DNA from: Acidobacteria bacterium UBA6911
GTDB taxonomy: Bacteria > Acidobacteriota > UBA6911
NCBI GenBank assembly: GCA_002451015.1
Contig: DKBB01000274.1
Span: 14,147-20,277, forward strand
Length of the DNA: 6,131 nucleotides
Direction: 5' to 3'
Shown one piece after another: positions 1 to 4,883 of this stretch. A model generated the notes under the pieces. It made no database searches. It saw only the letters and a program-made list of their open reading frames with translations, and had not been told where the DNA came from. Both the position numbers and the translations under genes were made by a program. Position 1 is the first letter of the stretch; every line of letters starts with the position of its first letter.

Positions 1-383
1 ACTCTGAAAATATCGATCCCGTTCTCGCAGGCGAGTGAGACAAATCGATCCACGACATCATCGGCATAATTGCGGTAGCCTACCAGGTTTTGCCCCCGCA
101 ACAGCATTTGCAGCGGTGTATTCTTGGCCTTGGCTTTGATCAATCGGAGCCGTTCCCACGGATTCTCTCTTAGAAAACGGAGACAGACGTCAAATGTGGC
201 GCCCCCCCAACATTCGAGAGAGTAGTAACCGACATTGTCAATCACATCGAGAATGCGAAGCATGTCGTCGGTGCGCATTCTGGTCGCCCAAAGCGACTGA
301 TGGGCATCCCGCAGTGTTGTATCCGTGATTCTCAACGGTATTTTGTGCAACGTATCTTCGGAAGTATTGCTCGTATTTGCCAT
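1..383 (-). CDS. Pyruvate/oxaloacetate carboxyltransferase subunit (PycB/OadA/transcarboxylase 5S type), N-terminal part, cut by left edge
   Basis: The first 127 codons are visible, read leftward from ATG at 383-381; the rest lies outside the window. I translated this by hand. It begins [20 protein letters not shown] and runs into the [20 protein letters not shown] signature, followed by ECWGGATFD (58-66), ENPWERLR (73-80), [14 protein letters not shown] (91-104) and ENGIDIFRV at the edge. These are hallmarks of the TIM-barrel carboxyltransferase of pyruvate carboxylase B subunits, oxaloacetate decarboxylase alpha and the transcarboxylase 5S subunit. These enzymes transfer the carboxyl group between carboxybiotin and pyruvate/oxaloacetate. 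Asp26 of LRDAHQS matches the metal-binding Asp of the family (Asp23 in 5S). The N-terminal third cannot tell the three apart; a C-terminal biotinyl domain, if any, is not visible. The gene starts 18 bp after the accA stop, with only a weak ribosome site (AAGG far upstream, GGAAAT nearer), so translation is probably coupled to accA. Confidence 0.95.
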   Translation of the reverse strand, partial: MANTSNTSEDTLHKIPLRITDTTLRDAHQSLWATRMRTDDMLRILDVIDNVGYYSLECWGGATFDVCLRFLRENPWERLRLIKAKAKNTPLQMLLRGQNLVGYRNYADDVVDRFVSLACENGIDIFR

Positions 384-401
384 AATTCTATTTCCAGCCT
401 T

Positions 402-1355
402 TTATTTGGTGAATTTCCCCATCGCCGCGTATTTGTCGAATCTCCGTGCGACAATTTTGGAGGGAGACCATGGAGCAAATTTTTTGATGTATTTGAGTAT
501 TACCGGTTTAATCGCGTCCGCTGTTTCCACGTAATCCGTGTGCGCCCCCCCCGGCGGCTCCGGAATTATCTCATCAATAACTCCCAGTTCAAGCAGAGAC
601 TTCGCGGTGATTTTCATGGCCTCCGCCGCTTGGGCGCTGAAGGATGCATCCCTCCATAGAATGGACGCACATCCTTCCGGCGAAATGACTGAATAGATCG
701 AATTAGAGAGCATCAGCACCGCATCGCCTACCCCGATTCCAAGCGCGCCGCCGCTGCCCCCTTCTCCCGTGACTAGCGAGACAATCGGCACCTCGATACG
801 CGCCATCTCGGTAATGTTGCGAGCAATAGCTTCGGCCTGACCGCGTTCTTCCGCATCCAGTCCCGGATAGGCACCCATTGTGTCAATGAAGGTAACGACA
901 GGAATGTTGAACTTCTCGGCCAGGTGCATCAGGCGCAGCGCTTTGCGATACCCTTCGGGTCGTGCCATGCCGAAATTTCTTTCTACATTATCTTCCACTG
1001 TGTGACCGCGCGCATGCCCGATCAGCATCACCTTTTCAAGATCGATCCTGGCAAATCCGCCGATGATGGCTCGGTCATCGCTGAAATTGCGATCGCCGTG
1101 TAGTTCCATGAAGTCGGAAAAAACCAGGTCGATATAGTCGTGCAGCACCGGACGCTGGGGATGGCGGACCACCTTAACCGTCTGCAACGGCGTGAGATTG
1201 CCGTAAATTTCTTTCTTACTTTCTTCAAGCTTCCGTTGCAGAGTCTCAATCTGGTCACTGATGTCTCTTTCATTTTTGTCGGCCAGATTTTTCAGTTCTT
1301 CCAACGCTTTTTCCATGTCGGTTATCGGTTGTTCAAAATCAAACTCGCGTTCCAT
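402..1355 (-). CDS. accA: Acetyl-CoA carboxylase carboxyltransferase subunit alpha
   Basis: 317 residues, close to the 319 of E. coli AccA. With AccD it forms the cytoplasmic alpha2beta2 carboxyltransferase that moves CO2 from carboxybiotin to acetyl-CoA, giving malonyl-CoA for fatty acid synthesis. The N-terminus aligns with E. coli from FDFEQPI (5-11), which supports the start at 1355. A helical, probably coiled N-terminal stretch (about 14-50) is followed by RHPQRP (64-69), ELHGDR (84-89), RNFGM and PEGYRKALRLM (126-143), AEERGQAEAIARN (168-180), GEGGSGGAL (197-205), SPEGCASILW (225-234) and IIPEPPGGAH (263-272). It lies 9 bp after accD; TAAGGA, which contains the accD stop, is the Shine-Dalgarno. 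Odd points: the usually near-invariant GHQKG reads GHARG (113-117), and the usual DTPGAYPG reads DTMGAYPG (158-165). The family assignment is secure; substrate identity as acetyl-CoA is inferred. Confidence 0.97.
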   Translation of the reverse strand: MEREFDFEQPITDMEKALEELKNLADKNERDISDQIETLQRKLEESKKEIYGNLTPLQTVKVVRHPQRPVLHDYIDLVFSDFMELHGDRNFSDDRAIIGGFARIDLEKVMLIGHARGHTVEDNVERNFGMARPEGYRKALRLMHLAEKFNIPVVTFIDTMGAYPGLDAEERGQAEAIARNITEMARIEVPIVSLVTGEGGSGGALGIGVGDAVLMLSNSIYSVISPEGCASILWRDASFSAQAAEAMKITAKSLLELGVIDEIIPEPPGGAHTDYVETADAIKPVILKYIKKFAPWSPSKIVARRFDKYAAMGKFTK

Positions 1356-1361
1356 GAACCG

Positions 1362-1367
1362 TCCTTA
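1362..1367 (-). promoter_or_regulatory. accA ribosome-binding site overlapping the accD stop codon
   Basis: Read on the minus strand, TAAGGA includes the accD TAA stop (1367-1365) and lies six bases before the accA ATG (1355). The overlap implies that ribosomes ending accD can reinitiate on accA. This would give the 1:1 subunit ratio the alpha2beta2 complex needs. The site is seen directly; coupling is inferred. Confidence 0.75.
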
Positions 1368-2201
1368 TCGATTGTAAAAGGAAATAATTGAAGAAAGTGT
1401 ATTTTTCATCGCACTTCGCTCGACGATCATATCCAGGAAACCGTGTTCGAGCAAAAATTCCGAGGTCTGGAAATTATCGGGGAGTTCCTGCTTGATTGTC
1501 TGTTCGATAACCCGCCGCCCGGCGAATCCTATCAGCGCTCCCGGTTCCGCAATATTGATGTCCCCGACCATCGCGTAGGAAGCGCTGACGCCCCCGGTTG
1601 TTGGATCGGTAAGAACCGAAATATACGGCAGGCGCCGTTCATTCAACCTTGCCACTCCCGCACAGGTTTTCGCCATCTGCATCAGCGAAAGAATTCCCTC
1701 GTGCATCCGGGCTCCTCCTGAAGCGGAGAAAACGATGTAGGGCAACCGGTGATCGTATGCATAGGAAGAGCCGAGAAGGATTTTCTCTCCCGTTCCCGAA
1801 CCCAGACTGCCGCCCAGGAAACGGAAGTCCATCACCGCAATGGCCACGGGACTTCCGTTTATTTTGCCGGATCCGGTAACGACGGCCTCATTGAGACCGG
1901 TTTGTTTTCGGGCTTTTTCCACTTTTTCGGTGTACGGTCCCTTCCCGTCAACAAATTGGAGGGGATCGCTCGGTCGTATTTTCCTATTGAACTCTTTGAA
2001 CGTTCCTTTATCCAGAATCATATCGATTCTTTCAAGTGCGGTGATCTTCCCGTGCCAGCCGCATTTGGTGCACACATTACGGTTATTAACGAAATCCTCT
2101 TTGAATATGTGAGAATTGCACTTCTGGCATTTGATCCATATCTCATCCGCCTGCTTCTTCTGCGAATCGCGCTTCGATCTCGATTTAATAAACCAGGGCA
2201 T
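1365..2201 (-). CDS. accD: Acetyl-CoA carboxylase carboxyltransferase subunit beta
   Basis: 278 residues from ATG at 2201. AccD is the zinc-ribbon beta partner of AccA in the malonyl-CoA-forming carboxyltransferase. The family-typical opening MPWF, a Lys/Arg-rich stretch, then CQKC (25-28) and CTKC (44-47) form the four-cysteine zinc ribbon. The crotonase-like core follows: FRFLGGS (126-132), SGGARMHEG (161-169), LMQMAKT (173-179), LTDPTTGGVSASYAM (197-211), IAEPGALIGFAG (217-228), RVIEQTI (230-236) and SEFLLEHGFLDMIV (247-260). I chose 2201 because a strong AGGGAGGG lies five bases upstream. The frame stays open to a TTG at 2303, but that would add a 34-residue hydrophobic leader never expected in AccD. 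Odd point: the loop usually reading MGSVVGEK is LGSGTGEK (133-140). It is first in the accD-accA-pycB-like cluster. Confidence 0.97.
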   Translation of the reverse strand: MPWFIKSRSKRDSQKKQADEIWIKCQKCNSHIFKEDFVNNRNVCTKCGWHGKITALERIDMILDKGTFKEFNRKIRPSDPLQFVDGKGPYTEKVEKARKQTGLNEAVVTGSGKINGSPVAIAVMDFRFLGGSLGSGTGEKILLGSSYAYDHRLPYIVFSASGGARMHEGILSLMQMAKTCAGVARLNERRLPYISVLTDPTTGGVSASYAMVGDINIAEPGALIGFAGRRVIEQTIKQELPDNFQTSEFLLEHGFLDMIVERSAMKNTLSSIISFYNR

Positions 2202-2206
2202 TGCAA

Positions 2207-2214
2207 CCCTCCCT
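2207..2214 (-). promoter_or_regulatory. accD ribosome-binding site
   Basis: AGGGAGGG on the minus strand ends five bases before the ATG at 2201. This strong Shine-Dalgarno decides the start in favour of MPWF over the upstream in-frame TTG at 2303. Confidence 0.85.
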
Positions 2215-2273
2215 ATGAATACATAAATATAAACAAGTACCGACAGAACGGCTGACACACAGGTACACCATGT

Positions 2274-2303
2274 ATTATTATTCGGAAATCCTTCATTATT
2301 CAA
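2274..2303 (-). promoter_or_regulatory. Possible sigma70-type promoter for accD-accA-pycB-like cluster
   Basis: On the minus strand TTGAAT (2303-2298, four of six against TTGACA) and AATAAT (2279-2274, five of six against TATAAT) are separated by 18 bp. A transcript would start near 2267, leaving a 5' untranslated region of about 65 bases before accD. AT-rich DNA makes chance matches common, and TATATT at 2231-2226 is a rival -10 without a good -35. Confidence 0.35.
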
Positions 2304-2309
2304 GTGTAG

Positions 2310-2334
2310 CGCTTCTTTGGGAAATGAAGAAGCG
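2310..2334. repeat. Inverted repeat (8-bp perfect arms) in the divergent promoter region
   Basis: CGCTTCTT (2310-2317) and AAGAAGCG (2327-2334) are perfect reverse complements around a 9-base spacer. The dyad sits just upstream of the putative accD -35 and about 150 bp before the channel gene. No gene ends here, because the flanking genes diverge, and no T-run follows, so a terminator role is unlikely. An operator, or chance, are the alternatives. Confidence 0.5.
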
Positions 2335-2465
2335 GCAAAACGCGGCCTGTAGGGATAGTTTTCTGCTCCGATTTATTCCATATAAACGCACCGATGGCTA
2401 AGATTTGCTGAAACATGCAGCGGGTAAAACTATAAAAGCATAAATAATAGAATAACCGCCTCTTA

Positions 2466-2474
2466 TGCTATTAT
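2466..2474 (+). promoter_or_regulatory. Extended -10 promoter element for the channel gene
   Basis: TGCTATTAT fits the extended -10 pattern TGn-TATAAT with one mismatch. A start 8 bases past the hexamer falls at 2482, the A of the proposed ATG. No good -35 lies 16-18 bp upstream, as is common for extended -10 promoters, and no Shine-Dalgarno precedes the ATG. The match is seen; promoter activity is inferred. Confidence 0.45.
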
Positions 2475-2481
2475 CTTGTAC

Positions 2482-3474
2482 ATGAATCCAGCCAGACGAC
2501 TGCTCCCTTCAGGGATTTTACTGCTTTGTATATTCTGTATAGGAACAGCCGGATATGTTCTCATCGAGGATTGGTCCTTTCTGGAATCAGCCTATATGGT
2601 CGTTGTCACACTTTTTACAGTAGGCTTCAAGGAAGTGCACCCGCTGTCTCGTGGCGGTGAGGTCTTTACAATGGCAGTCATTATCACCGGGGTTGGAACG
2701 GCCGTATACGCCGGAGGAAAAGCGGTGGAACTCATTGTCGAGGGAGAACTGGCAGGCTATCAGAAGAGAAAAAGAATGGATAAAAAAATCAGAGAACTGA
2801 ATGAGCATTATATTATCTGCGGTTTCGGCAGGGTGGGCCACCAAGTAGCCGAAACCTTTGATTCAGAAGGAATTCCCTACGTCGTTATCGACAGCAAAAA
2901 GGAATCTTCCGATGAATTGGAACTGAAAGGGGCTCTGGGAGTTATCGGCGACGCCACATCCGACAGCCTTCTCACCGAGGCGGGCATTATGAAAGCAAAA
3001 GGATTGGTAGCCTGCTCCGATTCGGATGTCGTCAATGTATTCATTACCCTGTCCGCACGGGCCCTGAATCCCGATCTTTATATCGTCGCACGTGCCGGTC
3101 TGAAGGACACTGAAAAGAAGCTTCTGATGGCGGGCGCCAATCGGGTCATTTCCCCCTATTTTATCTCAGGCATCCGGATGGCCGCACTGGCAACCCGTCC
3201 GATAACCATCGACTTCCTGGACATTGTGACACATGGCGGCAGTGTGGATTTCAAGCTCTTCGAAATCACTGTTCCGGAAAATTCCAGATTCGTGAACAAA
3301 ACCATCAAAGATTCGAATATCCGGAACACCTCGGGCGTCGCCGTTCTGGCTATCAGGAAAGCCGACGGAACCTTCGACCTGCAGCCGAAAGCTTCCTCAA
3401 TAATCCATGAAAACGACATCATGGTGCTGATCGGCACCCAGGAGCAATTCGAAAAACTGGAAAAAATGCTTTGA
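2482..3474 (+). CDS. Two-transmembrane potassium-channel-like protein with RCK (TrkA-N/TrkA-C) domain
   Basis: 330 residues, near the size of the archaeal MthK channel. Visible in order are a first membrane helix (about 8-28), a pore helix and filter region (about 37-52), a second helix (about 59-80) with glycines at a plausible gating hinge (GVGTAVYAGG), a charged linker, an RCK-N Rossmann domain and a C-terminal RCK-C domain (about 245-330). The Rossmann domain has GFGRVG (114-119), an acidic VVID end of strand 2 and GDAT. The expected job is a ligand-gated, inner-membrane potassium channel or a relative. The filter position reads TVGFK (46-50) instead of TVGYG, so potassium selectivity is doubtful. 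The start is ATG 2482; TTG at 2476 is two codons upstream in frame, and neither has a Shine-Dalgarno. It is divergent from accD and is the only gene of its transcript seen here. The fold is secure; ion specificity is not. Confidence 0.92.
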   Translation: MNPARRLLPSGILLLCIFCIGTAGYVLIEDWSFLESAYMVVVTLFTVGFKEVHPLSRGGEVFTMAVIITGVGTAVYAGGKAVELIVEGELAGYQKRKRMDKKIRELNEHYIICGFGRVGHQVAETFDSEGIPYVVIDSKKESSDELELKGALGVIGDATSDSLLTEAGIMKAKGLVACSDSDVVNVFITLSARALNPDLYIVARAGLKDTEKKLLMAGANRVISPYFISGIRMAALATRPITIDFLDIVTHGGSVDFKLFEITVPENSRFVNKTIKDSNIRNTSGVAVLAIRKADGTFDLQPKASSIIHENDIMVLIGTQEQFEKLEKML

Positions 3475-3773
3475 TCCGCATCGCAATACGATTTACGCAA
3501 GTCCTATCGATTAATCTGCCGTGTTATACCAATCTGCAATAAAGGGCTCCAATTTTCGGAACCATGTTCCCTGAAACAGAGAACAAATCTTCCGGATATG
3601 TCCATGTGCGCTTTTTAATGGAGAAAGATTATTTTTATAACGGTAACACGCTTGAGGATTCCGCACTCCATAGATGCGATATTTTCCGATACCCTTGAGG
3701 GCTCCCGCAAGCGGAAATAAATCAATGCCGTAACGATTTTATTCAACGCACTGCGCCCGCGATGTTTCACACA

Positions 3774-3802
3774 TTGACTTCCGGCAGAGCAATTGGTAAA
3801 TA
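3774..3802 (+). promoter_or_regulatory. Likely sigma70 promoter for cysK
   Basis: TTGACT (3774-3779, five of six) is followed, after 17 bp, by TAAATA (3797-3802, three of six), which carries a TGn extension at 3794-3796. Transcription would start near 3809, giving a leader of about 85 bases. The -10 is weak, so the extended element would have to contribute. Confidence 0.5.
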
Positions 3803-3804
3803 GC

Positions 3805-3889
3805 AGGGAGGAGAAGTTCTCATTGTAGCCTGCAAAACAGGTTGATTTCCCTCCCTCTACCTGGATTCTAGTACAGAATGTTAAGGAGG
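3805..3889 (+). promoter_or_regulatory. Structured cysK leader with possible Shine-Dalgarno sequestration
   Basis: AAGGAGG (3883-3889) is the cysK ribosome site, four bases before ATG. CCTCC (3850-3854) can pair perfectly with its GGAGG. The interval holds a perfect ATTCT-AGTAC-AGAAT hairpin (3865-3879). The same pyrimidine run, CCTCCCT (3850-3856), can instead pair with AGGGAGG (3805-3811), enclosing an AGCCTG/CAGGTT hairpin (3827-3843, loop CAAAA, one G-U). Pairing of GCAGG (3803-3807) with CCTGC (3829-3833) competes with that. It matches no riboswitch class I recognise. If transcription starts near 3809, the upstream arm is partly missing. Confidence 0.35.
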
Positions 3890-3893
3890 AAAA

Positions 3894-4862
3894 ATGTCCA
3901 GAATTTACGACGATAATGCACTATCCATCGGCAACACCCCACTTGTCAGACTGAACCGGATCCCCGCAGGATTGCCCGGCACCATCGTTGCGAAGATCGA
4001 AGGAAGAAATCCCGCCTACTCCGTCAAATGCCGGATCGGAGCATCGATGATCCAGGCGGCGGAACGGGACGGAATTCTGAAACGCGGAGATAAAAGCATC
4101 ACAATCATAGAACCGACCAGCGGCAACACCGGAATTGCGCTGGCTTATGTTGCAGCCGCACGCGACTACCCGCTGATCATTACAATGCCGGAAACAATGT
4201 CTTTGGAACGAAGGAGACTCCTCAAGGCTTTCGGGGCGGAACTGATCCTTACTGAAGGTTCCAAAGGAATGCCGGGAGCCATAGCCAAAGCAGAAGAAAT
4301 AGCGGCTTCGGACCCGAAGAAATTCTGGATGCCCCAGCAGTTCAATAACCCGGCGAATCCTCTCGTTCACTTTCAGACAACCGGGCCGGAAATCTGGAAC
4401 GATACGGGCGGCAATGTGGATATTCTTGTTTCGGGAGTGGGAACGGGCGGAACGATTACCGGAGTCAGCCGATACATCAAACAGGAAAAGAAAAAACCGA
4501 TTCAAAGCATCGCGGTGGAACCTGAAGAATCCCCTGTTATTACAGCAGCCCTGAAAGGCGATCCCCCAAAGCCGGGGCCGCACAAAATCCAGGGAATCGG
4601 AGCCGGCTTTATACCAAAGGTTCTCGATCTCCAACTTGTCGATGAAGCAATCACGGTCAGCAGCGATGAAGCGATAGAAATGGCTCAGCGATTGCATAAG
4701 GAGGAGGGTATTACAGCCGGCATATCATGTGGAGCCGCAGTCGCAGCATCCGTTAAGGTGGCAGCCAGGCCCGAAAATCAAGGCAAATTGATTGTAGTCA
4801 TTCTCCCCGATTCCGGCGACCGGTACCATTCTTCCGTTCTGTTTCAGAGCATAGATGTGTAG
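3894..4862 (+). CDS. cysK: Cysteine synthase A (O-acetylserine sulfhydrylase)
   Basis: 322 residues, matching E. coli CysK (323) almost end to end. It is a cytoplasmic PLP enzyme that makes cysteine from O-acetylserine and sulfide, the last step of cysteine synthesis. Visible are [10 protein letters not shown] (14-23), SVKCRIGA with the PLP lysine Lys45, the substrate loop EPTSGNTG (73-80), [11 protein letters not shown] (97-107), the PLP phosphate-binding GVGTGGT (181-187), [16 protein letters not shown] (226-241) and GISCGAA (276-282). The serine that contacts the PLP ring nitrogen in Salmonella CysK corresponds to Ser278; the next residue is Cys where enterics have Ser. [16 protein letters not shown] favours CysK over CysM. 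ATG 3894 has a strong AAGGAGG. No cysE (serine acetyltransferase) is adjacent, so the gene appears monocistronic, bounded by its own promoter and a downstream hairpin. Confidence 0.97.
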   Translation: MSRIYDDNALSIGNTPLVRLNRIPAGLPGTIVAKIEGRNPAYSVKCRIGASMIQAAERDGILKRGDKSITIIEPTSGNTGIALAYVAAARDYPLIITMPETMSLERRRLLKAFGAELILTEGSKGMPGAIAKAEEIAASDPKKFWMPQQFNNPANPLVHFQTTGPEIWNDTGGNVDILVSGVGTGGTITGVSRYIKQEKKKPIQSIAVEPEESPVITAALKGDPPKPGPHKIQGIGAGFIPKVLDLQLVDEAITVSSDEAIEMAQRLHKEEGITAGISCGAAVAASVKVAARPENQGKLIVVILPDSGDRYHSSVLFQSIDV

Positions 4863-4883
4863 GGGCGAATCTCCTGTTCGCCC
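4863..4883. terminator. Perfect hairpin filling the gap between convergent cysK and yyaL-like genes; possible bidirectional terminator or dispersed repeat
   Basis: GGGCGAA (4863-4869) and TTCGCCC (4877-4883) form a 7-bp perfect stem with a 7-base loop. It begins on the base after the cysK TAG and ends on the base before the opposite stop (TAA, 4886-4884). The stem is GC-rich, but only TTATT follows on the plus side, so it is not a textbook intrinsic terminator. GTAGGGGCGA...TTCGCCC resembles dispersed palindromic repeats I recall from other bacterial genomes. Confidence 0.6.

Larger units (their letters stand above)
3475..3893. other. 419-bp intergenic region, no convincing gene
   Basis: I read both strands. 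The longest plus-strand reading frame with ATG that I noticed is 44 codons (3564-3698), without a ribosome site or recognisable motif. Structure is more evident than coding. A palindrome GGAACCATGTTCC lies at 3558-3570. A hairpin GTTCCCTG/CAGAGAAC with an AAA loop and one mismatch lies at 3566-3584. A branched element at 3683-3717 has outer arms TTTCCG/CGGAAA around CCC-TTGA-GGG and CCGC/GCGG hairpins. The cysK promoter and leader come last. No clear U-tract terminator follows the channel gene. Confidence 0.7.

Noticed and set aside
300..659. A 119-codon plus-strand frame spanning the accA-pycB junction
   Set aside because: It runs antisense over two well-supported genes, and its Arg/Phe-rich sequence has no family resemblance.
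1749..2255. A 168-codon plus-strand frame over accD
   Set aside because: Antisense shadow of accD, without motifs; the minus-strand frame carries all conserved AccD residues.
2202..2303. A 34-residue N-terminal extension of AccD from TTG at 2303, with a hydrophobic membrane-like stretch
   Set aside because: The strong ribosome site before ATG 2201 and the family-typical MPWF start fix the start; the TTG itself lies in a likely -35 element.
3475..3520. Intrinsic terminator right after the channel gene
   Set aside because: Only a weak 4-bp ATCG/CGAT stem is present, with no U-run.
3564..3698. A 44-codon plus-strand reading frame as a small protein gene
   Set aside because: It has no credible ribosome site, no recognisable motif and overlaps palindromic sequence; kept only as part of a low-interest finding.
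3921..4697. A 258-codon frame antisense to cysK
   Set aside because: It lies wholly inside cysK on the opposite strand, resembles no known protein, and the cysK frame matches its family end to end.
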